A stretch of 64,000 nucleotides of DNA, from NCBI GenBank assembly GCA_002329205.1, contig DCTC01000001.1:286374-350373 (forward strand), in the 5' to 3' direction. The DNA is from Candidatus Roizmanbacteria bacterium UBA1450. GTDB taxonomy: Bacteria; Patescibacteriota; Microgenomatia; UBA1406; GWC2-37-13. Below, one piece after another: positions 31,500-39,957 of this stretch (position 1 is the first letter of the stretch; the number at the start of each line of letters is the position of its first letter). The notes beneath the pieces are model-generated. The model was not told the origin of the DNA, made no database searches, and was given only the letters and a program-made list of their open reading frames with translations. The position numbers were made by a program, and so were the translations under genes.

Positions 31500-33671
31500 A
31501 TGTCTACTCTTTCTTACTTACAGATACGAAATCCCAAAGAGGATGAAACCGGACCCGAAGCCGCAACTCAGATATTTTCGTCACTTCTGTCCGGACAGAA
31601 CAGTCTTTTTAGCCGATTGTATAAACAGATCGACAATTATTCTTTCGAGATTTACTTGACTGGTCAATCTATTTACTACTATGTCACCGTACCTACCACC
31701 CGAGAATCACTTGTCCAAAGCCTTATACAGGCTTCGTATCCGCAATCAGCGATCAACCGAACAAGCGATCCGATGGATATTGTTTTGAAAAATCCGTTTA
31801 TTGCCGTAGGAAATCTAACTCAGCAGCGCTCGTACACCTTGCCTCTCAAAACATATGCCGAATTTTCGGAGATTGATCCTTTGGCTTCTATCATAGGACT
31901 GCTTTCCAAACAGGGACCGTGGTACCGATTGGCGATACAGGTTCTGGTAACAACATCTTCTTTTGCATGGCAGGGAGATACATTGAACGCACGTGTCAAA
32001 GAAGTCAAAGATCCGACAACCGGTGAAATAAAAGAGCAAAAATCCGATGACAACGCCTCATATATGACCAAAAAAGTTATGTATCAGGGCGGTAGAGTCG
32101 CAATCCGTATTTTGGCTACATCCAAAGAAAAAACGTATGATCCCAAAATTCTGCTGCAAAACGTCGCAGGGACATATGGCAGTTTCTCGCTGGGTGAAGG
32201 CAATAAATTGGGTCTTTCGATAAAGACCTTCGGCAAAGAGGATTTTATACGCCGCATGAAAGAACGGCAATTCAACTGGCTTGAGCACCGCAAACAGATT
32301 CTGAATGCTCAGGAACTGGCAACCCTCTGGCATCCGCCGGGAATTTCTCTGAAAGGTATAAAAAATATTGCGTGGGGAAAGACATTGGCTGGTGAGCCTC
32401 CGGAGAATCTGCCTACAACGGACAATATCGCAGAAAATGAAAAAAAAGACATTAACTTTTTCGGGAAAGCCGAATACAAAAATAAGGATTCAATTTTCGG
32501 TATAAAAACAGTAGACCGCCGGAAACATGTCTACATCATCGGAAAAACCGGAGCCGGAAAATCCACCTTGATTGCCAATATGGCGATTGATGATATACGG
32601 CGGGACCGCGGTATCGGCATCATTGATCCACACGGCGACCTCTCGGAAACAATTCTCGAATATATCCCCAAAAGAAGAATCAATGATGTCGTATATCTTG
32701 AACCGTTTGACAGCGAGCGTCCGTTTTCCCTCAATGTCCTTGAAATCAAAAATCAGACTCATCGGGATCTTGTAGCATCAGGTATTGTGTCAATTTTTTA
32801 CAAAATTTACGGTGATTCCTGGGGACCGAGACTCGAATATATCCTCAGAAATACCATTCTGACGCTTCTTGAGATTCCGAACTCGACTCTCGCGGATGCA
32901 CTTCCGCTTCTTGCCGATCCCAAATTCCGCAAGAAAAACCTCGTGCATGTCAAAGATCCGGTTCTTCATGCATTTTGGACACAGGAATTTGACAAAATGA
33001 CGGATAAATTGCGGGTTGAAGCGATCTCCCCAATCCAGAACAAGATCGGCCAATTTGTTTCATCGAAAATGATCCGGAATATAATCGGTCATCCGAAGTC
33101 AACCATTGATCTTGAAGAAATTATGAATTCAGGTAAAATCCTGATTCTCAATCTTTCTCAGGGAAAACTGGGAGAAGACAATGCGGCGCTTCTCGGAGCT
33201 ATGATCATCACTCAAATGCAGCTTGCCGCTATGAACCGTTCGTTCCAGAAAGAATCGGAACGCCGTGATTTTTTCATGTACGTCGACGAGTTCCAGAATT
33301 TTGCGACATCATCTTTTATCAAAATTCTCTCTGAAGCCCGGAAATACCGACTCGCTCTGACACTGGCCAACCAGTATATTGAACAGATAGATGAGGCTGT
33401 AATGACGGCTATATTCGGAAATGTCGGAACTCTCATCTCTTTTGTTGTAGGAGCACGGGACGCTGAGTTTCTGACGAAAGAATTTTCCGGTATTTACACC
33501 CAGAATGATCTGGTCGGACTGGGGAAATATCAAACCGTTCTCAAAATGTCGATCGATGAGATGACTTCAGCGCCGTTCCCGGCCAAAACATTGCCCCCGC
33601 CTGCGCTCAAGAATTCCAATACGGAGAAGATCATCCGGTTGTCAAAAGAAAGATACGGGAGAAAAATTTAA
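31500..33671 (+). CDS. TraG/VirD4-HerA-like ATPase
   Basis: 723 residues from the ATG at 31500; TATAAT ends exactly 6 nt before it, so a GTG at 31485 is less likely. The N-terminal 300 residues are a mixed domain without membrane helices. Walker A GKTGAGKSTL is near 347-356, with Walker B-like GIGIIDPHGD shortly after. The acidic FFMYVDEFQNF (about 593) and EARKYRLALTLANQY match the TraG/TraM-recognition part of coupling proteins and HerA-type translocases. Such proteins pump DNA or protein; this lineage often has them without a full type IV secretion system. No VirB genes are nearby, so the role is open. Confidence 0.78.
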   Translation: MSTLSYLQIRNPKEDETGPEAATQIFSSLLSGQNSLFSRLYKQIDNYSFEIYLTGQSIYYYVTVPTTRESLVQSLIQASYPQSAINRTSDPMDIVLKNPFIAVGNLTQQRSYTLPLKTYAEFSEIDPLASIIGLLSKQGPWYRLAIQVLVTTSSFAWQGDTLNARVKEVKDPTTGEIKEQKSDDNASYMTKKVMYQGGRVAIRILATSKEKTYDPKILLQNVAGTYGSFSLGEGNKLGLSIKTFGKEDFIRRMKERQFNWLEHRKQILNAQELATLWHPPGISLKGIKNIAWGKTLAGEPPENLPTTDNIAENEKKDINFFGKAEYKNKDSIFGIKTVDRRKHVYIIGKTGAGKSTLIANMAIDDIRRDRGIGIIDPHGDLSETILEYIPKRRINDVVYLEPFDSERPFSLNVLEIKNQTHRDLVASGIVSIFYKIYGDSWGPRLEYILRNTILTLLEIPNSTLADALPLLADPKFRKKNLVHVKDPVLHAFWTQEFDKMTDKLRVEAISPIQNKIGQFVSSKMIRNIIGHPKSTIDLEEIMNSGKILILNLSQGKLGEDNAALLGAMIITQMQLAAMNRSFQKESERRDFFMYVDEFQNFATSSFIKILSEARKYRLALTLANQYIEQIDEAVMTAIFGNVGTLISFVVGARDAEFLTKEFSGIYTQNDLVGLGKYQTVLKMSIDEMTSAPFPAKTLPPPALKNSNTEKIIRLSKERYGRKI

Positions 33672-33910
33672 CGTTTGAACATACCTTTCAAACGAGCTGC
33701 AACAAGTGATACTACAGCCATACCTGCCATTCCCATAAGCTGTCCTTTATTTTCATCAATGATGCGGGTGACTGTTTCCTCTACTCTCCGCGGTGCATTC
33801 TTGACCGTGTTATATACTTTTATGAAGACGACAATCCCGACAATCATGAAAATAATAAAAAGGGTCATATAGATTATGGCTACCATATAGAACCAGCTTT
33901 GAAGATCCAT
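33668..33910 (-). CDS. Small membrane protein, 80 aa
   Basis: A membrane helix at about 8-30 (YMVAIIYMTLFIIFMIVGIVVFI) is followed by an amphipathic charged stretch (NAPRRVEETVTRIIDENKGQ) and a second hydrophobic region (LMGMAGMAVVSLVAARL). No family recognised. The gene overlaps the stop of the convergent ATPase gene by 4 bp and lies just downstream of the YtxH-like gene, perhaps as its partner. Confidence 0.6.
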   Translation of the reverse strand: MDLQSWFYMVAIIYMTLFIIFMIVGIVVFIKVYNTVKNAPRRVEETVTRIIDENKGQLMGMAGMAVVSLVAARLKGMFKR

Positions 33911-33942
33911 AAAAAGATAAAAGAATGTTAATAACAGTCGAA

Positions 33943-34413
33943 TTATTTATTTTTCTTTGGTGCTTTTCCGGCATTTTTTGCTACTTTTTTGGCATCTTTC
34001 TCTGATTCGGAAGAAACATAATCCCATCTATCCATAAGATAATCCTGGAGTTTGGACATACGCTCTTTTGTAGCTTCCTTTTCTTCCTGAAGTCTGTTCA
34101 TGACATCACGCACTACTTCTTTATATTTCCCTTGATCAATCTCCTCTGCTGATTTTTTAACCTCATCAAGTCTCGCATTCAATTCCTCCTGTGCCCGCAT
34201 GTACAATTTTTTGCCTTCTGCAGAAGCAGAACCAAAAATCTCTCTCGCAATTTCTTCCGGACTTTTGCCTTCATAACGTTCTTTCCATTCTTCTAATTTC
34301 TTTTTTGCCATTTCTCTGTTCTCTTTTCCGGATTTTGGAGATAGAAAAAAGGCTGCCGCTCCTCCGAGAAGAGCTCCTAATAATAATCCTGTTCCAAATT
34401 TTGATTTACCCAT
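33943..34413 (-). CDS. YtxH-domain protein
   Basis: 156 residues. The start MGKSKFGTGLLLGALLGGAAAFFLSPKSGKE is the classic YtxH pattern: a short hydrophobic Gly/Ala-rich helix followed by L-x-x-P-K-S-G. The rest is highly charged coiled coil (Lys/Glu-rich) ending in KNAGKAPKKNK. YtxH proteins are small envelope or stress proteins of unclear function. On the minus strand TACAAT ends 6 nt before the ATG with no ribosome site, so the mRNA is probably leaderless. Confidence 0.8.
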   Translation of the reverse strand: MGKSKFGTGLLLGALLGGAAAFFLSPKSGKENREMAKKKLEEWKERYEGKSPEEIAREIFGSASAEGKKLYMRAQEELNARLDEVKKSAEEIDQGKYKEVVRDVMNRLQEEKEATKERMSKLQDYLMDRWDYVSSESEKDAKKVAKNAGKAPKKNK

Positions 34414-34571
34414 AAGTTGATTGTAACTAGTAACAAGTTATCTGTCTTAACTATATCATAAATCCCGTGCGAACGTGTTAATATTGAGTAAGATGCGTCA
34501 TAACCTCTTGAATAAAATTGCACAAATAATTTCAAATTTACTCATTGCAACATAATGGTATAATAAATCCT

Positions 34572-35138
34572 ATGTCTAAGAAGAATTTAAAACTTTATTT
34601 TACTGCTTCTATCGCAGCAAAAGACCAATATATCCATAATTATCGAAAAATTGTTGATTATATTGAAAAAAACGGACATTCGATTATCGCCGATCATATT
34701 CTCAATATCTCTGAAAAAGAGGTGAATCTCGCTTCGCGTGAAGAGCGATTGAAATTTCACAGTCAGCTTGAAAAATGGATTCATTCCAGTGATGCTTTGA
34801 TTGCAGATACCTCATTTCCGAGTATTAGCGTCGGATATGAAATCTCACTTGCACTTCGTGTCGGGAAACCGGTACTGGTACTTTATAGTGATGGAGAGCC
34901 TCCCAGTCTATTGGCTCATCATTCTGATGAAAAGCTTCTTTGTGAAAAATATACCCCTCAAACACTTCCCGGGATTTTAGATGACTTTATCCATTACATT
35001 GATTCGAAAGCCGATCTCCGCTTTACATTTTTTATTACACCAAAGATTGCTTCCTATCTGGATACTATTGCCAAAAAAGAAAAACTTCCGAAATCAGTAT
35101 ATCTCCGAAAACTGATCGAGCAGGACATGGAAAAGTAA
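34572..35138 (+). CDS. Deoxyribosyltransferase-like fold fused to ribbon-helix-helix (paralogue)
   Basis: 188 residues from the ATG at 34572; TATAAT with extended TGG ends 7 nt upstream. An opening strand LKLYFTASI, then ADTSFPSISVGYEISLALRVGKPVLVLY recall the nucleoside 2-deoxyribosyltransferase fold. SVGYEISLA gives the G-x-E motif that carries the catalytic Glu in that family, better preserved than in the copy at 15763-16284. The last 45 residues (FFITPKIASYLDTIAKKEK, then LPKSVYLRKLIEQD) form a ribbon-helix-helix domain. Enzyme, nucleotide sensor or DNA-binding regulator are all possible. Confidence 0.65.
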   Translation: MSKKNLKLYFTASIAAKDQYIHNYRKIVDYIEKNGHSIIADHILNISEKEVNLASREERLKFHSQLEKWIHSSDALIADTSFPSISVGYEISLALRVGKPVLVLYSDGEPPSLLAHHSDEKLLCEKYTPQTLPGILDDFIHYIDSKADLRFTFFITPKIASYLDTIAKKEKLPKSVYLRKLIEQDMEK

Positions 35139-35198
35139 AAATCCTACATCACAGATGCATATTGGAATTTGAAATATGCCTTTCTATAATTGTGCTTA

Positions 35199-35225
35199 AG
35201 CCCTAAATTATCGAGGGTTCTTTTT
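35199..35225 (+). terminator. Intrinsic terminator
   Basis: AGCCCT (35199-35204) pairs with AGGGTT (35214-35219, one G-T), then CTTTTT. It is short but well placed after the gene ending at 35138. Confidence 0.5.
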
Positions 35226-35262
35226 GTTTCAAAAAAATTTATAAATTTATACTACTTAGGAT

Positions 35263-36678
35263 ATGAAAAGCATTGTAAAGGCCTGCGCGCCATACATCCT
35301 TGGTTCTCTTGTTTTTCTGGTAGTGCCTCTTGCAACATTCGCTTCCGGTGGACCAGCTGGAGAAGGCGCTGAAGCTCCCATCTCATTAACATTTCTTTTT
35401 CTTGCTATTCTCCTTATAGCTGCAAAATTTGGAGGAATTATCGAACGATACGGTCAACCTTCCGTGGTCGGTGAACTGCTTGCCGGTATCGCACTTTCAG
35501 TTGTCGGATATCTCGGATTTCATCTAATCGATGATATTCGACATAATATTTCAATGGAATTCTTCGCCGAACTCGGTGCAGTATTACTTTTGTTCCAGAT
35601 CGGTCTTGAATCAAATATCGGTCAGATGAAAAAAGTCGGAACACGGGCTCTTATGGTCGCAGTACTCGGAGTGGTTGCTCCTTTTGCACTGGGGACATTC
35701 ATTGTCGGTCCGTTGCTTTTTCCCGGTGTGAGTCAGGTCACCTATCTCTTTATCGGAGCTGCCATGGTTGCGACATCCGTCGGGATTACTGCCTCCGTAT
35801 ACCAAAGTGTCGGTGTTCTGAAAATGAAAGCTAGTCAAACTGTTCTTGGAGCAGCAGTAATTGACGATGTTCTGGGACTTCTGACTCTTGCTGTTGTATC
35901 CGCAATCGCATCCGGAGGTCATGTGACGCCTGCTTTCATCATGGAACTGACCCTGAAGGCAGTTGTATTCCTCGGCCTTGCAGTCGCTTTGGGTGATATT
36001 TTGGCGAAATCTCTTTCACGCGTATTCTCCATGGTCAATACCGGAACCGGTATGAAATTGGCTTTAGCTTTGACGTTTGCTCTTGTCTATGCATATCTTG
36101 CATCTTTGGTCGGACTTGCCCCGATCGTAGGCGCATTTGCTGCCGGGCTTGTACTGGATCAGGTTCACTTTAACTCCTTTAATCTACCTGATATCGCATA
36201 TGATCTTAAAAAACTGCGCGGTTTTGATAAAGATGAAAAGGAAAAAATTGATCATCTGATTCATAAACATCAACATGCGCATGTTGAGGAACTTATCAAG
36301 AATATCGGTATGCTTATTATTCCAATTTTCTTTGTATTCACCGGACTTATGGTGGATGCCGCTTCTCTTTTGAATCCTTCGGTTTATATAACCGGTATCG
36401 CGCTTACTGTTGTTGCTATTGTGGGAAAGATGATTGCAGGTATTGCAGCTGAAGGATCTTCATTGCAAAAACTTTTTGTCGGCGTATCAATGATACCCCG
36501 AGGTGAAGTCGGATTGATTTTTGCTGCAACCGGTAAAGCACTGGGTGCTATTCCGAATGATGTATTTTCAACGATCATTCTGGTCATCATTTTGACCACT
36601 CTTATCCCGCCGGCCTTTATCAATAAGCTGGCTATCAAGCTGAAAGAAGAAGAAAAAGCAGCAAAAGCTGCCGCTTAA
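35263..36678 (+). CDS. Kef-type cation/proton antiporter (CPA2)
   Basis: 471 residues with an N-terminal signal-like helix (ILGSLVFLVVPLATFASGG), then about 12 membrane segments. The family hallmarks are present: F-G-G-I-I-E-R-Y-G-Q-P-x-V-V-G-E-L near the first core helix, F-x-E-L-G-A-V-L-L-L-F-x-x-G-L-E, the unwound-helix A-A-V-I-D-D-V-L-G-L-L with the two Asp of the ion site, and I-P-R-G-E-V-G-L-I-F. A charged loop with several His (HKHQHAHVEELIKN) lies between helices and could sense ions. There is no RCK (TrkA-N) domain. It exchanges Na+ or K+ for protons. Two terminators follow. Confidence 0.88.
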   Translation: MKSIVKACAPYILGSLVFLVVPLATFASGGPAGEGAEAPISLTFLFLAILLIAAKFGGIIERYGQPSVVGELLAGIALSVVGYLGFHLIDDIRHNISMEFFAELGAVLLLFQIGLESNIGQMKKVGTRALMVAVLGVVAPFALGTFIVGPLLFPGVSQVTYLFIGAAMVATSVGITASVYQSVGVLKMKASQTVLGAAVIDDVLGLLTLAVVSAIASGGHVTPAFIMELTLKAVVFLGLAVALGDILAKSLSRVFSMVNTGTGMKLALALTFALVYAYLASLVGLAPIVGAFAAGLVLDQVHFNSFNLPDIAYDLKKLRGFDKDEKEKIDHLIHKHQHAHVEELIKNIGMLIIPIFFVFTGLMVDAASLLNPSVYITGIALTVVAIVGKMIAGIAAEGSSLQKLFVGVSMIPRGEVGLIFAATGKALGAIPNDVFSTIILVIILTTLIPPAFINKLAIKLKEEEKAAKAAA

Positions 36679-36703
36679 CGGGAATAACTTTTTGACATTC
36701 TAC

Positions 36704-36733
36704 CCCCTGCTTGCGCAAGCAGGGGATTTTTTT
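36704..36733 (+). terminator. Intrinsic terminator of the antiporter gene
   Basis: CCCCTGCTTG/CAAGCAGGGG palindrome (36704-36725) followed by seven T (36727-36733). Confidence 0.88.
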
Positions 36734-36767
36734 ACCCTTCATAGCCCTGGCAAAGAAGGGTTTTTTT
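36734..36767 (+). terminator. Second terminator in tandem
   Basis: ACCCTTC (36734-36740) pairs with GAAGGGT (36755-36761), loop 14 nt, with seven T at 36761-36767. A backup to the terminator just upstream. Confidence 0.75.
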
Positions 36768-36774
36768 ACCCATG

Positions 36775-36819
36775 AAAAAACCCCGCCTTCCGATTGTGTG
36801 ATCGGAGAGTACGGGGTTT
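36775..36819 (-). terminator. Intrinsic terminator of the polytopic protein gene
   Basis: AAACCCCG (36778-36785) pairs with CGGGGTTT (36812-36819) around an inner CCGAT/ATCGG hairpin. On the minus strand a T-run follows (A-run at 36775-36780 on the plus strand). A further GGTGC/GCACC element (36841-36845 with 36897-36901) enclosing CTCCC/GGGAG lies between it and the gene. Confidence 0.7.
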
Positions 36820-36910
36820 GGTTATTCGGTTGTTGTGGAAGGTGCATGGACCATCCGCCTTCTCCCGCGCCATTGAGGGAGAGGTAGAATCGGGCCGCAC
36901 CATTTGATTG

Positions 36911-37993
36911 TTAGTGAGCCACTCCTGTAACGCCGAGCATGTGAGCCATCCATACATAGGCATCGATCTGCACCAGAAACCAATGAATGGCAAGAAATGC
37001 TGCGCTAAAGGGGATGCTGAACATGAAGTACCGCAGGTACTGATTTGGCCGGAGCACCATTACTCCGACCAGTGATGACCACGGTGCAAGGAATGCCCCG
37101 CCGATCAAGTACCCGAGTTTTTCGTAGAATTCTGGCAAATCGTGAGCAACCAGCAAAGCTCCGGTCAACGGCGCGCTCAGCATTGCGCTTGCCGTGATCC
37201 AGATACCATCTGCGTTCGCAATCAGGTTACCAAGCGGAGTGGGACGGACAGCAAGAGCAAGGATGATCAATCCGAGCGCCATGAATCCCCCATGTCGAAG
37301 CTCTTCGACAAGGTTATTCACGACATATTTCGGACCACCGGCTCCCCAGAAATTGGCCTCATAGACAAGGAAAAGGCCTGCTGAGAGCAGCACATCATGT
37401 GTCAGGATAAGTATCCCGACAAAGAATATGAGCTCCAGCGTATTTCGGGGATCGAACTTCTTCGCAGCCATTGGGGTGAAATCAGCCAGACGGCGTGTCA
37501 TGACTATGAGCGAAACAAGCAGAGGACCAAGGCTCATGAGCATTGGAAGGCCGGACTGAAGTACCTGGTCCAGGCCGTGATGGATGTAGTAAGGCAATCC
37601 ATACAGTTCCCCGATAAAGAAAACAGCTCCAAAACTCAATGCGCCGATCTGGGCGAGGTTCAGAAAATCAAGCTCCCTGATTGTGATCTTCTGGTCTCGG
37701 GCAATCAACTTCTTGAACGCAAGGATGATCACAAACGAGTCGGTCACGGAACTGAGTGTGCTGCCAGTCGCCGTCATCCAGAGACTGCGTACATAGGGCA
37801 GGAAAATTGATTTCGTGCCCACTATTGCCATCAAATAGAGAGTTACCAGCAGCGTGTCAAAGATGTGATCGGTAATGGTAACCACAAAACTTGTAGCAAG
37901 AAGAGCCAAACCGCCGAGTGTCAACGTCAGCCACATGGTGTCTCGCTGGCCGTTAACAAGTTCACCTTCACGAAAAATTTCGCGCACTGCCAT
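36911..37993 (-). CDS. Polytopic membrane protein, possible ion transporter, 360 aa
   Basis: ATG at 37993 after AAGGAGGAAGAA. Around ten hydrophobic helices are visible, with short loops. Small-residue and acidic positions inside helices (TDHIFDTLLV, GSTLSSVTDSFVIILA, LTHDVLLSAG) resemble the half-helix regions of ion-transporter-superfamily carriers such as NhaD/ArsB, but I cannot confirm a family. It lies end to end with the Kef-type antiporter gene, which makes an ion-related role plausible (inference). GC-rich codons, long structured leader and own terminator place it in the separate gene class seen across this window. Confidence 0.65.
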   Translation of the reverse strand: MAVREIFREGELVNGQRDTMWLTLTLGGLALLATSFVVTITDHIFDTLLVTLYLMAIVGTKSIFLPYVRSLWMTATGSTLSSVTDSFVIILAFKKLIARDQKITIRELDFLNLAQIGALSFGAVFFIGELYGLPYYIHHGLDQVLQSGLPMLMSLGPLLVSLIVMTRRLADFTPMAAKKFDPRNTLELIFFVGILILTHDVLLSAGLFLVYEANFWGAGGPKYVVNNLVEELRHGGFMALGLIILALAVRPTPLGNLIANADGIWITASAMLSAPLTGALLVAHDLPEFYEKLGYLIGGAFLAPWSSLVGVMVLRPNQYLRYFMFSIPFSAAFLAIHWFLVQIDAYVWMAHMLGVTGVAH

Positions 37994-38064
37994 TTCTTCC
38001 TCCTTATGGAGTCATTCCGGCTGTTACCTGCCGGATAGGTTTCCTCACTGCGAGGACACGAAAA

Positions 38065-38166
38065 AGTAGAGTATTCTCTACTCTATCGTTTCCTCACAGA
38101 AGGATTTCTTACAACCGAATATGTTAAAGAGCAATAGACATAGAGTAGAAATGCATATTCTCTACT
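38065..38166 (-). promoter_or_regulatory. Leader with two related hairpins
   Basis: AGTAGAG-TATT-CTCTACT (38065-38082) is a perfect 7-bp hairpin. TATTCTCTACT recurs at 38156-38166 with its own partner AGTAGA (38144-38149). The two copies are 84 bp apart in the leader of the gene starting at 37993. They could be RNA hairpins or binding sites for one regulator. Confidence 0.4.
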
Positions 38167-38253
38167 GGCATCTATCACCAATTTTCTTCTATTTCTTGTT
38201 ATTCACATATGGATGAAGATACATGCTTGAGTATCTCTTCGTATAGAAGAAAA

Positions 38254-38282
38254 ATTATAGGATACGATTATACTCCGTTAAA
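38254..38282 (-). promoter_or_regulatory. Promoter of the polytopic protein gene
   Basis: On the minus strand TTTAAC (38282-38277), 17 bp, TATAAT (38259-38254), the -10 being preceded by ATCC. It predicts a leader of about 255 nt. The -35 is weak. Confidence 0.4.
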
Positions 38283-38416
38283 AAACTGCTCACAATGCAC
38301 AACCAATCCGTATCTTTTATTACATTTTTTGTATCAATATACCTTCAATCATCAATAATACATATTTCATACCTCACCTTTATAACGCGATATTTCTCTG
38401 GTATAATAAGTTCCTT

Positions 38417-39871
38417 ATGAAATTGAATATTATGGGATCATTCAAGCGTTTTCGATCATTCCTTTCGGAAAAAACGGCAAAACCCCGAAGAAAAGCAGTC
38501 TCATTTATACAGGCCCGTCCCTTTATGACTCTTTTTATTCTGCTGGGTATTCTCCTGGTGTTGATCGTCATTGGAAATATCATTCGACGACCGCAAGAAA
38601 CCAAAGAAGAAAAGATTCCTCAGGCGAAGCAGGTACAAGTATATCGTATTGGGGAAGCCCCAAAGATGACAGTGCAGGCACAGGTCGAAAAATCAGGTGT
38701 CATTACCATCACCGCCCTGTCACCCGGGGTAATACAGGATATCTATTATGCGCCCGGGGATTATGTAGCCCAAGGAAATACACTACTTACGACATCTACC
38801 AATTATCAGGGAGGTAATGCAGCTGTACTTCAAAAACAGATTGCAGCAAGAACTCTACAGAACATAAATGAGACATATGATACGCAAAAAGAAATCATTA
38901 CCAAACAAAAAGAGGTAGCAAATAAAACTGATGAAAATGCAGATGAACTCCGATCAATAACAGAGCGTTCACTCGAAGAGACACAGGGATTGATCAATCT
39001 CAATGATGAAGCTTTGAAAATGATCGATATCATCATTGATGATCTGGAGACAGGCGGAGCCACGGAACAGCAGATTCTCCCCTATCTCCAACAGAAATCT
39101 CAACTGGTTTCTGCACTCAACCAATTACGGTCGTCACTCAGAACTGCCGAGTACAACGCAGCAGGTGACAGGATTCCGGCTCAGCTTTCTGATTTGCAAA
39201 AAGAAATTACAATGAAACAGCTCGAGATACAGGACAAAGCCCTGGATCTCAATCGGGATGTTGCACGGCTCCAGCTGCAAGTGGCACAGGTTCAGGCAGC
39301 GACTATGTTCCCGTCTTCACCATTTAATGCAACTGTGCAACGGGTTCTGGTAAAAATCGGCGAAGCAGTGAATCCGGGCACTCCTTTGATGATCCTGTCA
39401 CAGGAAATTGAAGAAGATCCGATTGTTGCGATCGCGTATGTACCGCGGGAGATTGCCATGAAGACCACGTATGCCGAGCCAAGCATACTGTCTCTGGGAG
39501 AAATTACGTACGACACATATCCATCCTATATCTCTCGTGATGCAGTGCAGGGGAATTTATACGGAATATTCTTCCCTATCCCCGATATGTATCATCAATA
39601 TGTCACAGACGACGGGTATATCAATGTCACGATTCCCGTCGGATATTTTAATACATCTGCCTCTATCCCCTATATCCCGATAGACAGCGTCTACCAGACA
39701 CAAGAGAATGCATATGTATTTATCATCGAAGATGGCAAAGCTGTAGCCCGGGAACTTATGCTAGGGACAGTAGTCGGGAGATACGTAGAAGTTGAGTCAG
39801 GACTTCATTCCGGGGATATCATCATCCTCGATAGAAATGTGGTCGGCGGAGATCTTGTTAGCGAGAAATAA
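38417..39871 (+). CDS. RND-type membrane fusion (periplasmic adaptor) protein
   Basis: 484 residues. A membrane helix at about 34-54 (FMTLFILLGILLVLIVIGNII) is followed by the adaptor layout: a beta-barrel/lipoyl half (VITITALSPGVIQDIYYAPGDYV, with the G-D-x-V turn), a long coiled coil (about 135-290, with Gln/Glu/Leu heptads), the second lipoyl half (FNATVQRVLVKIGEAVNPGTP) and a barrel. It should link the RND pump encoded next to an outer partner; in a cell without an outer membrane its partner is unclear. TATAAT with TGG ends 9 nt before the ATG. Confidence 0.85.
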   Translation: MKLNIMGSFKRFRSFLSEKTAKPRRKAVSFIQARPFMTLFILLGILLVLIVIGNIIRRPQETKEEKIPQAKQVQVYRIGEAPKMTVQAQVEKSGVITITALSPGVIQDIYYAPGDYVAQGNTLLTTSTNYQGGNAAVLQKQIAARTLQNINETYDTQKEIITKQKEVANKTDENADELRSITERSLEETQGLINLNDEALKMIDIIIDDLETGGATEQQILPYLQQKSQLVSALNQLRSSLRTAEYNAAGDRIPAQLSDLQKEITMKQLEIQDKALDLNRDVARLQLQVAQVQAATMFPSSPFNATVQRVLVKIGEAVNPGTPLMILSQEIEEDPIVAIAYVPREIAMKTTYAEPSILSLGEITYDTYPSYISRDAVQGNLYGIFFPIPDMYHQYVTDDGYINVTIPVGYFNTSASIPYIPIDSVYQTQENAYVFIIEDGKAVARELMLGTVVGRYVEVESGLHSGDIIILDRNVVGGDLVSEK

Positions 39872-39938
39872 TTAACTACTGACCTGCTGAACTTGTTTCA
39901 GCATCTTGCAATAGTATATCCAAAGCTCCCGAAATAAT

Positions 39939-39952
39939 CCGCCAACTGGCGG
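39939..39952. repeat. CCGCCAnnnGGCGG palindrome, copy 3
   Basis: CCGCCAACTGGCGG, between the adaptor and pump genes. TCCGCCA/TGGCGGA makes a 7-bp arm on each side. It lies 5 bp before the first ATG of the pump gene. Confidence 0.45.
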
Positions 39953-39957
39953 ACGGG

